NCBI GenBank assembly: GCA_951812925.1
Contig: OX638371.1
Coordinates: 44,056,101-44,120,100, forward strand
Source: Calliopum simillimum
Lineage: Eukaryota; Arthropoda; Insecta; Diptera; Lauxaniidae
DNA: 64,000 nt
Reading direction: 5' to 3'
The notes beneath the pieces are model-generated. The model was not told the origin of the DNA, searched no databases, and saw only the letters and a list, made by a program, of their open reading frames with translations. Numbering within the stretch: the first letter of the stretch is position 1; each line of letters starts with the position of its first letter. A program made the position numbers and the translations under genes. Of this stretch, positions 42,673 to 54,124 are shown piece after piece.

Positions 42673-43652
42673 GGGCCAATTTCACAGTATGAGCTTAAGC
42701 TTTAGCTTAGCTAAACCGTTAGGGTAGCTTAAGCGGCCCTTAAATATTTTCCAATTTCACAGTGGACTTGCTCACCTTTGTCATTAGCATAGATACGAAC
42801 CAAAAAAAATGTAAATAAATTTGACAGTAAACAAATTTTGTTTATGTGAAACTTCTTAAAAAATATTTATTTTTAAATTCATTGCATGCAAACCACGATT
42901 GTGCCGTTGCATTGCGTTTAATGTTTTTAAAAAATTGCTGCATAATAGGGGACACAAACAATGATGACATCGAGGCAATTGTCTTGCAGGAAGCTCAGTA
43001 AACAACGTAACATGGAAATGAGTCGCTGACTGCCGTTGGATGTTTTGGCATAATGCTATCATTACATCTAGCGAAAATGATACTACAAGACGTAGAGTAT
43101 GGATATGGTTACCAAAATGCTTAGCGATTTGGCACGATGTGGTTGATGATGCTCTTAATCAGCTAGTGAAGAAATTTCAACATAAGGCACGCTACCGCCG
43201 GAAATGCTGTTTTCCGAACGTGTTCGCACCGCTTTTGGTGCAAGAAGTAGCACCAATGAACGTGGTAAATGTGTCTTATGTGCTTCTTGTGAAAAGGAAC
43301 GATATGAAGGATTACGCACATTTGTATAATCCGAGGAATATTGCGAGTGTTGAAGCATGAATAAATCATATCCAGAATACATTGGAGTATCGCAATTAAA
43401 ACTAATAGATTTATTTTTCATAAGTTTTAAATTGAAGGTATAAATATACACAACAAAAGTTTAGTTATTTTCTTTTGATTTAAACTTCCAATTTGATTCT
43501 TCCTTGTTGATGCCGATATTGGAGAGAAAGCAGTCAGAATTGAACGTTTGAAATTGAAGACGTTGGGCTACAATTTATAAATTAAGACTCTCATCCCATT
43601 GGCTCCCCATGCTTCTCCTACTACGCTTAAGCTCACACTGTGAAATTGGGCC
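42673..43652. mobile_element. PIF/Harbinger-like element, TTA duplication
   Basis: 980 bp with inverted ends GGGCCAATTTCACAGTATGA / GGCCCAATTTCACAGTGTGA, flanked by TTA (42670-42672 and 43653-43655). GGSCC-type ends with a 3-bp TTA duplication are typical of PIF/Harbinger. A forward frame near 43218-43330 reads ERVRTAFGARSST and GKCVLCASCEKERYE, with two cysteine pairs, but I cannot assign it to a Harbinger protein. Confidence 0.6.
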
Positions 43653-44370
43653 TTAGTGAGTTCGAGTCTGAGTTTAGGAAACATTTTCTTTCTCGAGTCT
43701 GAATATTATTATTTTGCTTTGCAACGAAACTAATTTTGAAAGAATCATGAGTCACGATTATTTCTATCTTAAACGGAATATCGTTTGCAATGACTTCTAT
43801 TGTATGGCATGGCACACACAAATTTTTGAAAAAAATCCATTTCGTGATACATTTTTCTGTTTGTCGCAAATGATGCATTTGCTTGGAACCTTTTTTTTGG
43901 TTGTGAGGCGTGAGATAAATTTTGTTCAGATTTTTTTTACTGTGCTCATTGAAAGTAACTTGTAAAGTAGAGTAAAGGCAGATCACTAATTTTCCAAATT
44001 AACAATATTTGGTGTATTAGTCTTTTGCGAATGCAGGTCCTGCTCGGATTTAACCGGCATTCCCCTTATTTATAAAACGATTTTCTTTTTTCCATTTTTT
44101 TTTCAACGGGTAAATTTTACGCGTTCGACATATCGTATCGGTAATCAATTTTTTTCTCAATTTCTGATTTTTAATATAAATTATACAAGTTTATATTTTT
44201 ACAGATTAATTTTTTTTTTTTTTGCGATCAAGTACTTTTTTTGATGTCAACATAAATTTGTTCGTGCGACAAGTTAATTTTACTTGATATAATTTTTTTT
44301 CTTGCGATCAAGTGCTTTTCTTTGTTCTTTTAGTGTTTTGTCCCACCGGGTCAGACTTACGGAACGAAAC

Positions 44371-45392
44371 GATGGCTTCGAGCTCTAATAATGTACCATC
44401 GGAGAATGACGATCACGTTGACCGTAATTCTGCTGATGAAGTAGCCAATGTTAGCAATGTAATGAACTTCTTGCCCTTATGAGGGAAACTTTTCGCTCGA
44501 CTCAGAAAGGCATGAACCGAGAATTTCAAGTTATTAAAAATGAGATTTCGGCTATGAATTTAGTCATGCGTACTCAAGGTGCACTTCCGTTTAATCAGCC
44601 AAGTCAGCCGGAACAAGCGATGCCTCGTGAGCAGCGCCGCTCTGAACCACTGAGACCAGCGTTAAATATGTCGGCAATTTGCAATCAACACGCTTGTAAT
44701 AATTTCATATTTTCCTTACCGGTAACGCTGAAGAGTGGTATTGGATTTTTACTAGGCATAACCCAGCAGCTACATATCCATTTCTTTGTTTTTCTCTTAG
44801 AAAAGAGTTTGGTTCACGCGAAAGCGATCACAAGGTTGTTTTAAAAATTTCACTCCGAAAACAAGGAATTAGTGAATCTTATGACGACTTTCATTTTGAC
44901 ATAGTTTCGATGAATTCACGATTAAGAGTTCCTCTTCACGAAATTTCGTTAGTAGAAATCATGAAAAATAATTTAATTCCTAATTTGACAGTTTTACTTT
45001 TTAACGCCCAGCCTAATACCCTCAACGAGTTAAGGGACATGGCCCGAAAAGGAGAGCAAGTTTTACGCGAAAAAAAATCGAATCGACAGGTTAGTGAAAT
45101 TTCAGCTCCGAAGAGCGATGAAGAAAGTGAAGTGGAGGGTGATCCACAAATAGAAGCTATTCAGGCAAGCTGGCGCAAGCCTGACTATTCGAAAATTCAA
45201 TGCTGGAATTGCAATGCTTTCGGGCATTCGTACATTTATTGCCCAGAAGTAATTCAAAACATTTTTTGTTTCAAGTGCGGACAAAAAGGAGTTACCACTC
45301 CAGCATGTCCAAACAGGTATCTGGGAAATTTAAAACGGAGTAAGATGGCGACCGGGGACACTCTTTCTTCCCACATAACCCCGAGTTTATAA
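44371..45392 (+). pseudogene. gag of the deleted LTR element
   Basis: Starts ATGGCTTCGAGCTC (44371) with an acidic N-terminus, and breaks near 44480 and 44845 by frameshifts. A capsid-like part (SRLRVPLHEISLVEIMKNN, DMARKGEQVLREKK) and two zinc knuckles follow: CWNCNAFGHSYIYC is a regular CCHC, while CFKCGQKGVTTPAC has threonine where the histidine should be. That variant appears natural in some insect gypsy-like gags. Confidence 0.65.
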
Positions 45393-45589
45393 ATAAAACG
45401 GAACTTAACGTTCAAAACTCGTATTTAAATTCTTCGAACACTACGTGTCGATTATCCTCTGACGTTCCATTAGTACCCTGCTTTACAAATAACAGGCTTT
45501 CAAATCCAAAAGTTTCATTTGTATCCAAGAAAATTCTGAATTGTAGGCTTCGATACAAAAAGCGATGACATTTTCGAAAAATTGTAGAA

Positions 45590-46312
45590 TCTACCAAATT
45601 ATGCGACGGTGAGGATGATCGCCCTTTTGCAAAAGCTGGTATAGGCGATGAATCAATTTTCGGTTTGCTAGATTCTGGCGCAAGTGTCTCAGTATTGGGT
45701 CACAATTGTATCGAATTTTTACAAAAACTTCGTTTACCCTTTAAATCGATTAAATGTTCAGTATCAACTGCTGAAAGTTCGATGCAAAGTGTCATTGGAT
45801 ATTTTTCCTTGCCTGTTAAGTATAAAAACTTATCTAAAGTTTTTATTTTTTACCTGGTTCCGACGTTAAAGCAAAAAGTTCATCTAGGGGTGGATTTTTG
45901 TCGAGAATTCGCTCTTGTGCCTGAAATTATACCACAACTTTCCGAAATTGAACTCGACGGGCAAGCAGTCTCTAAAAATATTCATGATTTAAAATGTTTA
46001 GCCTGCGACGAGGTTAAGATGGAACAAGATTCTGATCGCTTGAATAGGATGCGGGATAAAATCCATAAAAATTTACAAAACGCTAATGAAAAAGCGACCA
46101 AAACGTACAATGTTCGTTCGAAACCCGTTAATTATCGTGTAGGACAAGTAGCTTTCATAGAAAATAACAGCCAAAGTATATTTTCAAAAGGCATTAACTC
46201 CAAATTCAATCGAAAATACATTAAACGCCGAAATAGGAAAAAACGTGGTACTACATTGTACGAGTTGGAAGATTTGAAAGGAAATTATCTTGGTCCTTTT
46301 CACGCTGATTAG
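45590..46312 (+). pseudogene. Protease fused by deletion to integrase C-terminus
   Basis: From 45655 FGLLDSGASVSVLG is an aspartic protease active site (DSG), ending with HLGVDFCREF. It then passes directly into VKMEQDSDRLNRM, KATKTYNVRSKPVNYRVGQ and YELEDLKGNYLGPFHAD, the C-terminal domain of a gypsy integrase. The 215-codon frame is open, so the internal deletion happens to preserve the frame. Confidence 0.7.
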
Positions 46313-46461
46313 ATCAAACCCTGAATTTCAGTATTTGCCATTTTTCAATTTGACGGCTTAACTTGGTTGGCCTTGAGCCACACGTAGACCTTTTTTTGCC
46401 CGGCTTGTCGTGGGTCGAGCCACACGTTATTTTTTTGCCCGGCTTGTCGTGGGTCTAGCCA
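46313..46461 (+). repeat. Short tandem duplication before the 3' LTR
   Basis: TTTTTTGCCCGGCTTGTCGT followed by GGGTCKAGCCACA occurs twice (about 46391 and 46430), placed where a polypurine tract would be expected. Confidence 0.6.
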
Positions 46462-46714
46462 CAACTTAAAGTTTTGAAACATGAATTGCTAAATTTCTAT
46501 TTTTGGGGAGAATTCCGGGGAATTTTTCGGACAGGACACTGCCGCATCGGATAAGTAAGTAGATGAGCATGGAAATTTAAATTATTCTTTTTTTTATGAT
46601 TGCGCAAGGGACATACGGGGAAAAGCAAATTGAACCCTAGCCGGGACGTTTGCCGGAACTTGTCCGAATTCATTTATTTAAATTTCAAAATCGTGTTGCT
46701 AGCCCTGCGTAACA
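46462..46714 (+). repeat. 3' LTR
   Basis: Matches 42031-42282 with few differences. Confidence 0.75.
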
Positions 46715-46715
46715 A

Positions 46716-47166
46716 TATTTCAGTAAAACACACGCTTTAAATAAAAAAGAGGGGTGCCCACACCCGGACCACTTCGGGGTCTATACTCGACTTTGATAGC
46801 CACTTTGAAAAGCAATGAGCAAATTGTGTCGTGTGAATATTTTGGTTGCATTCGGTTTTGAATCACAAAATATAAAAAATTTACTGCATAAATATAGATT
46901 GCATTCAGCTTTTCGATTGATTCACTTCGACTTATCGCACTTGGAAAATGATTGAAAATAACTTTTGTGTTGACTTTCACTTTTTCAAAAATTATTTTCT
47001 TCTCAGCATCAAGCAAATGCGCCTGGTTGCTCCGGTAAATGCACAAAAACTTCGTGCTGTCATAACTCGTGCTTATCATTTGTCAGAACAGCCGCATTTG
47101 TTTTCTGCCAAAAGTTACAGGGGGGTGCCCACACCCGAACCCTGCCCGCTGGCGGTACTCTTCCCC
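46716..47166. mobile_element. Right end of the split pogo-like element
   Basis: Contains GGGGTGCCCACACCCGGACC (46746) and GGGGTGCCCACACCCGAACC (47122), then the terminal GGTACTCTTCCCC. Region 47056-47166 recurs at 63316-63424. Confidence 0.7.
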
Positions 47167-47167
47167 C

Positions 47168-47735
47168 ACTATATAAATTGTCGTAAACCGTTTGAAGTTT
47201 GTTTTCCTATCTTAAACGAAGTTGTTGATATAGACTAAAGGAAAGAAAGTGTTCAAAAAATTAACCCGAAAAATTGGGTTTTAGGCATCAAAATCATAAA
47301 AATGCTGAAAAATTTTACCATTTTCATAGCTATAAAACCGTTCCGTATTTTGCCAAACAATTAAAACAAAATTGTAGCCAAGACTAAACTTAACAACTTT
47401 TTAAAGCATGTCAATAGCATTCGAGTACTCTGATACTAATTTTAATTAAAACATTTTGAATGCTATTCCTGAAAGCATATGATGTTACTAGTAAAACACT
47501 ATCTGTACTTTGCTTGTTTGGCTCCAGGTCGAATTTTATAGTACTATATAAATTGTCGTAAACCGTTTGAAATTTTGTTTTCCTATCTTTAACAAAGTTT
47601 TAGATATAGACTAAAGGAAAGAATGTGAAGGATTAAAACAAAATTGTAGCCAAGACTAAACTGAACAACTCTTTAAAGCATGTCAATAGCATTCGTGTAC
47701 TCTTTGATACTAAAAAATGCTTGGAGTCCTATGTG
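47168..47735 (+). repeat. Tandem host repeat, right half plus one complete unit
   Basis: TATATAAATTGTCGTAAACC, ATAGACTAAAGGAAAGAA and AACAAAATTGTAGCCAAGAC each occur twice. The second unit (about 47453-47735) is uninterrupted at the pogo insertion point. Confidence 0.75.
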
Positions 47736-47916
47736 ACCCCATCGGTCTCAAAAGATTAAGCACCCAAAAAGGAAAAAAATCGTTATAGTGAAGTAGCTGG
47801 AGGTTTCAAACTAGGATTTCTGTTAAAGTTTATATGGTCGAAGTGGGATTTTGTTTTTTGTACTATAAAAAGAAAAGTTTATCAAAAAATTTGTTGTGCT
47901 TTTGATTTGTTTATTA

Positions 47917-48879
47917 CACTGTTCGACAATTTCGAACTTTTTGTAAAACACATGAGAAAATCCAAAAAATTCTGAAAGTAGACGTTAAAAAAAATACCCT
48001 TGTCTCGTGATTTTTCTCCAGCACGTCACATTTTTTTTAATCGATTTTTGAAGTTTTTTATCCACTGTACATGAAAAAACAAAAATACCACATTCTTGTG
48101 TTAAATCGATGAATTTAACTATATGATCCTTACATCTGAGGTGTATCATGTGTTCAGCAAACTTATGCAGGATATTGTGGGGAATATTTTTGTATAAAAT
48201 TTTAACCCTGTTTAACCCCCACATGTGGGTCATTTTTGTCCTTTTCTTAAAAACATACAAAAATGACACCTAAAACAGGGGAATATTGAGTCAGTATGTA
48301 CTACAGAAATATTTGCTAAAAAATTTCACTACTAATTTTTAAACACGTAAAGGTTTTGTCCAAAATGTAGTTTTAGAGTTTTGCAGTGGGGTGAAATTTG
48401 GAAAATATTGTTTGTTAGAAGTGCTTACTGATTTTAACGATTTTTTTTTGCTTTCGGGATAAAATTTTGCTTTTTTAGTGTTCAGCAACTGGTAGTGAAA
48501 TTGTATAGCAAATATCTCTATAGTACATACTGACTCAATACTCCCCTGTATTAGGTGTCATTGATTGACCCACATGTGTGGGTTGTACACGGTTAAAATT
48601 TTTTGCAAAAATATTCCCCGCAATATCCTGCATAAGTTTGCTGAACACATGATACACCTCAGATGTAACGATCATATAGTTAAATTCATTGATTTAACGC
48701 AAGAATGTGGTATTTTTGTTTTTTTTTCATGTACAGTGGATAAAAAAACTTCAAAAATCGATTAAAAAAAATGTGACGTGCTGGAGACAAACCACGAGAC
48801 ACGAGTATTTTTTTTTTTTTAACGCCTACTTTAAGAATTTTTTGGATTTTCTCATGTGTTTTTTTTGTGTCGAACAGTG
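47917..48879. mobile_element. Foldback element (CACTGTTCGACA ends)
   Basis: 963 bp, arms about 47917-48290 and 48510-48879, each carrying words such as AATTTAACTATATGATC and CACATGTGGGTCA in inverted order. TTA flanks both ends and may be the target duplication. The loop is about 200 bp. Short frames occurring in both arms are mirror images of the same sequence. Confidence 0.8.
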
Positions 48880-48899
48880 TTATTTAAGCAATAACTATA

Positions 48900-49087
48900 A
48901 AAAGTTAATACAACACTAAATTAAAAATAATTGTAACATTTTCCAAACCATTTTTTCTAAACTTATTTGAGGTCGGTGAACACGAAAAACGCAATTATTT
49001 TTTGTTCCTTGAGACTGTTCTCGAGTTATTCGAAAATTACTATTTTCGAAGTTATTATTTCATATACTATACATATAATACAATATA
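48900..49087. other. Spacer
   Basis: AT-rich; nothing recognised. Confidence 0.5.
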
Positions 49088-49273
49088 TTTGTGTAACGCC
49101 AAGTCCGATCGATTTTATTTTTCCACGTTTATGAAGGGTGACTTATGGCGCTTCTAACAAGTATAACAATGATTATGCTCCAAACAAAATTGAAAGAGAT
49201 ATAGCAGAAAAAAGTTTGAGATTTCACAAATTTTCATATCAACTTCAAATGAAATACTTTGTTTTTGGCATAT

Positions 49274-49442
49274 CGTCGCTCACTTGTACAACGGTTCTAA
49301 TTGTCATTTTTTTTTTTTTTTTTTTTTTTTTAAATCCAGTTTATTACATATTCCTAAATATCAACCTCAAATACACCTGAATATGTAAAAAAATGGATTT
49401 AAAAAAAATTGTCAATTAGAGCCGTTGTACAAGTGAGCGACG
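49274..49442. mobile_element. 169-bp hairpin MITE, ATAT duplication
   Basis: Ends CGTCGCTCACTTGTACAACG inverted at the right end; ATAT flanks (49270-49273 and 49443-49446). The opposite arm of the host foldback lacks it (GGCATATATTCG), which shows it is an insertion. Confidence 0.8.
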
Positions 49443-49612
49443 ATATATTGTTTCTAAATAATTTTTTTACCAATTTTATTCAATGGGACAATTAATTGCA
49501 AATATTTTCAGCCTATGCTGAGCAAAATCGAATGAAATTTCGTGAAGATATTAAGGTTTTAGTGCAATATAGACATTTAAATTTCTTTCAAAAATTAATA
49601 TTTTTTATACAA

Positions 49613-50230
49613 TTGTAACATGATCCGCAATGTTCTTATACAGGTTAGGTTAAGTAAGGGTGGCGGCAATACGGTCACACATAGACCACAATAGTCCATA
49701 ATTAAAATCCATTCATAAACTCTGGTCCTTTCAGTATGATGTTTGTCCAAACTGAAGGATCCTGTCAGTACAACAAATCTTTTAACGTCACTTAGGTGAA
49801 TTTCAATGAGTTCCTTTAAGGAGTTGAAGAACGGCTGTCCAAAGCATTTTAGCCTAGTTCTTGCCAAAGCGGGGCAGAGACATAAAATATGTTCAATTGT
49901 TTCCTCTTCTTTAGGCTCGTGACAGTTTCTGTACCTGTCGTTAGAGATTATGGCCAATTTATAGGCATGATGCCTAAATAGACAATGACCAGTCTGTTCA
50001 ACAGACTGCACTCACTCCGCGTCTAGGATAGCATATATTTGGATTATTGTGCTTTGTGAAAACGAGGCCAAAATCGCTTTGTTATAGCACTAGTAGGGGA
50101 TTGTTCCCAGCGTCTGGATGCTACTGTTAGTATTTGCAAGTTCTTTAAAGAGAAGAAATGTTGAAGCGGGACTGGAATTTTAATGGGTTGAGCTTCTAGA
50201 AGAGCTGCATTTATACCCTACGCCCAGGGT
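49613..50230 (-). pseudogene. 3' end of a non-LTR retrotransposon (R1/I/LOA-like)
   Basis: The minus-strand frame has QTGHCLFRHHAYKL, CHEPKEEETIEHILCLCPAL and RLKCFGQPFFNSLKELIEI, the cysteine/histidine C-terminus after RNase H in R1/I/LOA-type ORF2 (compare GHCKLNYHLKK and CRLCLEDLETAEHVLCACP in the element at 7.0 kb). Only this end is present, followed by a short 3' UTR. It is a 5'-truncated insertion within the foldback loop. Confidence 0.6.
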
Positions 50231-50800
50231 AAATTTACTTTGTCCTTCCGTTTGTAACGTGGAGAAGGAGCGTGTCAATATAACCATGTCCGTCTGTCTG
50301 TCTGGCTGGCTGGTTGGGTGTGCGTAGAATTACATTTTCTAGGAAAACTGAGCAAGATAATTCAATAAAATTTGGTACATTGCATCTGTCGTCAAAGTTA
50401 GCTCGTGGGATTGAAAATGAGCAAAGTTGGTCAACGGACAAGACTACCGCTCATTCAAAAAATATATTCAAAATTCAACTTTAGGAGTATTTTTCACGAC
50501 AATGCAACCGAAATACTCATAAATACTACGAATTGTAAGCGCAAGCTCTGAAAAAAACTGGGCAAATTCCCATATAAGCAAAAAGCTTTAAATTATTATA
50601 CTGAAAGCGTTTTTTGAGATAATCGAACTAAATTACTCAAATACTAAGAACTATAAATGCACGCTCTGAACTAAAACTGGACGAAGTCGGACAAGAAGGC
50701 GTGGCACCTCCCATACAAGCAAAAACCTCAAAACGCTATACTAAAAACGTTTTTTGAGATTATCCATCCAAATTTTACTCAGACAGCTCTTACTAGTTTG
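50220..50800 (-). repeat. Dispersed repeat, inverted relative of the 16.9-17.5 kb array
   Basis: On the minus strand it shares CCAGCCAGACAGACGGACATG-like and GTTGACCAACTTTGCTCATT words with 17330-17480. Near 50700 GGCGTGGCACCTCCCATA is the same GTGCCACGCC motif. Several ~140-bp units are visible. Confidence 0.55.
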
Positions 50801-50999
50801 CTAATAGACCTGCCTTTCGCAATGCGATGGCACCTGATACCTGATTTTTTTCGTTGAGATAAGTTCTTCTACAGAAGACGATGAAAAGTTATTTAGAGCA
50901 TCTTCAAAATGTTCAATGAGTATAGAGTGGCCGATCTGGAGGCTGAAAGTTGGATCTTTTGACTTAAGCCGAATATTCTGAAAATGCTCTGGACAACTT
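50801..50999 (-). other. Short open stretch, unrecognised
   Basis: A 68-codon minus-strand frame (MRSCPEHFQNIRLKSKDP, SILIEHFEDALN) looks coding-like in composition but I do not know it. Probably a transposon relic. Confidence 0.25.
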
Positions 51000-51108
51000 C
51001 TCATCATCTTTATTGCATTTTATCCTTAATATCTTCACGAAATTTCATTCGATTTTGCTCAGCATAGGCCTAAAATGTTTGCAATTAAATGTGTCATTGA
51101 ATACAATT

Positions 51109-51457
51109 TAGTGATGAGCAAATTTAGTCTTGGTCTTGATTATTGGTCTTGGTAATTTTGTAAGACCAAGACGCTGATCTCATTGCAAGACCAAGACTGC
51201 TATGGTCTTGGTCTAAGTCTTGCTCACGATGATCATCAAGACCAAGACTTTTAGTTTTGCGTTTTGATAGTGAATAGGTGTGTCACGCACCTTTCAAGCA
51301 TAAAATCAAATCTCAATCCAAAATTTGGTATCTGAAAAACCCAACTGCTTCGTAAAAATAAGGTTTGGAAATTTTGAATACTCGACAACCTTTAGAAATT
51401 TTTTCAAGACGGAAGACCAAAACTGCTATGGTCTTGGTGTCGGCTTACTCATCACTA
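51109..51457. mobile_element. hAT-type MITE, 8-bp duplication
   Basis: 349 bp, ends TAGTGATGAG and CTCATCACTA. Flanks ATACAATT and ATAAAATT differ at one base. The opposite arm of the host foldback has the empty site (ATTGAATAAAATTGGTAAAA), confirming the 8-bp duplication. The interior is filled with GGTCTTGGTCTTG words and their complement CAAGACCAAGAC, many probable subterminal sites. Confidence 0.85.
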
Positions 51458-51576
51458 ATAAAATTGCTAAAAAAATTATGTAAAACGAATATATGCCAAA
51501 AACAAAGTGTTTCATAAAAAATTTCTGAAATTTCAAACTTTTTTCTGCTTTATCTCAGTCAATTTTGTTCGGAGCA

Positions 51577-51588
51577 TTATCATTGGTA
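51577..51588 (+). other. Left target duplication of the RTE-like element
   Basis: TTATCATTGGTA, repeated exactly at 56489-56500. Confidence 0.85.
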
Positions 51589-51962
51589 AGGGTTCAGAAT
51601 ATGTCCGAGGTAAGCATGCTTGTCGTTAGAGGCGGCTAAAAGCGGGTTATCAGCCAGGGTGCGGAAGGGGGTAGCGTTGGACAGTGTTGCTCCTTGAAAG
51701 AAAACCCACAATGCCCGTAACTGGCACTGACAAGGCGAGTCGATGCCGCCTTAAAATAAGCAACTTGTCGAAATCCTGAAGCGTCTGACCCATAGTGGGC
51801 GGCTGTAATTGAAAGTGAATTTGGCTCTATATTTGCAGCGCTTGCCGGATCCAACGTTAAGCTTTTGCCTTACTGCGTAGGGCGTTGCCGAAAAGATTAT
51901 ACTAATGAAGCATGGATTTGGAGTTGCAATAAACATGCATAATTAGGAATGATTCTCCTATG

Positions 51963-52923
51963 CACGGTGCTCTTAAACAGTCGATAGGTTTTTTGGCTAT
52001 GTGGAGAAAATCTGTGAATGGGGTTTCATTTGTATTAGCTTAGTGGTCTGAAAAATGCAAACCCCGAAATCGTAGCTGATCATCCCCGCGAAATATCGCA
52101 AAAATACATATCCCATATAAAAAAAAAAAAAATCGGAAAAAAAACGCAACAAACAAATATAAAAATAGTTATATTTAATGTATTTTGCAATGTTGAATCT
52201 GAATCCGGCCTTAAAATTGCTATATCTCATACAGTTTTTGAGATATCTTAGCCTAATTATGGAAAAAATACCGTTTTTGCTATATTTTGAAGCTATAGAA
52301 CTAGAATTAGAACATTCATACCCAAAATTCGATATATTATCTAAAAGTTACAATATTTTTCTTTAAAACCGCATTTAAAATATGTCAATAGCTTAATTTT
52401 TCTCTGAAATATCGTAGACTGAAATAATGACAAAACACGTTTTTTGCACTTTTTTAACTTTTTAGGTTAGGATATCTCCGAGAAAAATAAAGATATCGAC
52501 ATTATTTGAATTAGGTTTATAAGATTGATTAAAGCTTTCCATTTCTGCATCAGAATTTACGGATATACATCCTGTCATATAGCTCCAAAACACAACAATA
52601 AAACATAGCGTCAGCTTTTTTTCCTTGTTTAGGCTAAGATATCTCAAAAACCGTATAAGATACAGCAATTTTAAGGCTGGATTCGGATTCAGCATTGCAA
52701 AATACATAAGAAATAACTATTTTCATGTTTGTTTGTTGCGTTTTTTTTTCTGAATTTTTTTTATTTTATATGGGATATGTATTTTTGCGATATTTCGCGG
52801 GGATGATCAGCTACGAATTCGGGGTTTGCATTTTTCAGACCACTAAACTAATACAAATGAAACCCCATTCACAGATTTTCTCCACATAGCCAAAAAACCT
52901 ATCGACTGTTCAAGAGCACCGTG
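51963..52923. mobile_element. Foldback element (CACGGTG ends, TATG duplication)
   Basis: 961 bp, ends CACGGTGCTCTTAAACAGTC and inverted CACGGTGCTCTTGAACAGTC; TATG on both sides (51959-51962 and 52924-52927). Arms about 380 bp each (TATTTTGCAATGTTGAATCT left; AGATATCTCAAAAACCGTAT right). The inner sequence (TTTTTAGGTTAGGATATCTC) is alignable to the 4888-6271 element, so both belong to one superfamily. Confidence 0.85.
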
Positions 52924-53221
52924 TATGATCGGAACCAATATAGTTCGTCAAAATTTTAAAATCCTTTCGATGAAAACTCGAACACACATCGGCTCTTGGA
53001 ATGTCTGAACTCTCAATAATACAGGCAAAATACATCAAGCTGTAAGAGAATTCCACAAATTTAACCTCGAAATATTGGGATTAAGAAAGTGTAGATGGAA
53101 CGGTTCCGGTGAATATGCACTACCTGACGGCGAAAAGTTTCTATACTCCGGTGGAGCACAAAATGACATCCACAAGGATGGAGTTGGATTTTTGTTAAGT
53201 AAAAACGCAGTACTGGCAGTG

Positions 53222-54124
53222 CCCGATCAAAAAAACTTGTCATGTTCTTGTCATTGTATCAGAAATGTATATCAAAATGATATCAAAAATGTATCAGCCG
53301 CTGATATACAATTTTTGTATATCATTTTGATATATTTTTGATATCATTGAAAAACATGTCAAACATATCAAAAATTTATCAGCTGCTGATATGTCAAAAT
53401 TGACGTTTTCGTTTGTGGATTTTATGGAAAGATAACTTTAGAAGACAAACGCGCAGCCAATTTTAGTGTAAAAGAAGTGAATTTTCCAATGAAATTAGTG
53501 AAAAGCACACAAATTTAATTGAGTGAAAAAAAACCGACACTCCTTTCAGTTGTTGCATGCAGCCTGTGGTTGGGAAAACAAAAGCTATGGAAAACGGACG
53601 CGCAGCCAATTTTAGTAAGTGAATTTTCTCATGAAATAAGTGAAAAAGCACAAACATATAATTGAGTTAAAAAAACCGGCACTTCATTCATTTGCTGCAT
53701 GCGGGCAATTTAAAACTTGTTGCCGTCGATCAAAAACAATATTGCAAAATTTCGTCATTATCTGCGTCGCGTTAGTTATCAGACTCAAAGTTGGTTATGT
53801 CAATTTTGTATCAGAAATGGATATCAAAATGATATACAAATTTTGTATATCATTGATATACAAATTTTGTATATCATTGATATACAAATTTTGTATATCA
53901 TTGATATACAAATTTTGTATATCATTTTGATATCATTTTTTGATATCATTTTAATATCTTTTTTTGATATCATTTTGATATATTTTTTTGATATCATGTT
54001 GATATACGCAAAGCGTTACATTCCGTACATCACTGTGATATCCTTTTTTGTCAAAATTAAGTATGTCACTGACAAATTTTGGATATCATTTTGATATGTT
54101 TTTGATATACTTTTCTTGATCGGG
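53222..54124. mobile_element. Palindrome-rich TIR element inserted in the RTE-like ORF
   Basis: 903 bp, ends CCCGATCAA / TTGATCGGG. Excising it with one TG restores the endonuclease frame (GCAGTG then ATGAAATGG), so the target duplication seems to be TG. The interior is made of GATATACAAATTTTGTATATC-like palindromes, plus a ~120-bp direct repeat (53443-53565 and 53592-53702, with ACGCGCAGCCAATTTTAGT). Confidence 0.75.
53826..53925 (+). repeat. 24-bp palindromic tandem repeat
   Basis: Four copies of AAATTTTGTATATCATTGAT plus ATAC; each unit is nearly self-complementary and exactly eight codons long, so all frames repeat. Confidence 0.85.

Larger units (their letters stand above)
42031..46714 (+). 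mobile_element. Ty3/gypsy-type LTR element with pol core deleted
   Basis: Two LTRs of about 252 bp (42031-42282 and 46462-46714) differ at only a handful of sites. After the 5' LTR comes a tRNA-Lys-type primer site. gag and protease relics follow, then the sequence jumps to the integrase C-terminus; RT, RNase H and the integrase core are missing. No clear polypurine tract or target duplication was found. A Harbinger-like element (42673-43652) sits in the leader. Confidence 0.72.
34335..47166. mobile_element. Pogo-like DNA element expanded to 12.8 kb by nested insertions
   Basis: The left end GGGGAAGGGTACCGG follows TA (34333-34334); the right end is GGTACTCTTCCCC ending at 47166. The flanking sequences join perfectly in the uninterrupted copy at 47450-47600 (ATAGTACTATATAAATTG), so both ends come from one insertion; the right TA has changed to CA. 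Each end has two copies of the CGGGTGTGGGCACC-type word (34347 and 34538; 46750 and 47127). A TA target and a pogo-like transposase remnant place it in the pogo group. Inside lie two mariners, a DD41D remnant, an LTR element and unassigned repeats. Confidence 0.7.

Noticed and set aside
42031..46714. Target duplication and polypurine tract for the deleted LTR element
   Set aside because: Flanking bases do not match and the bases before the 3' LTR are not purine-rich; the LTR limits are taken from similarity only.
47985..48919. Two similar ORFs of 60-95 codons in opposite orientation
   Set aside because: They are the same sequence in the two arms of the foldback at 47917-48879, not a gene pair.
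53640..54094. Open frames with repeating octapeptides across the 24-bp repeat
   Set aside because: The unit is a multiple of three, so every frame without a stop repeats; no gene signal on either side.
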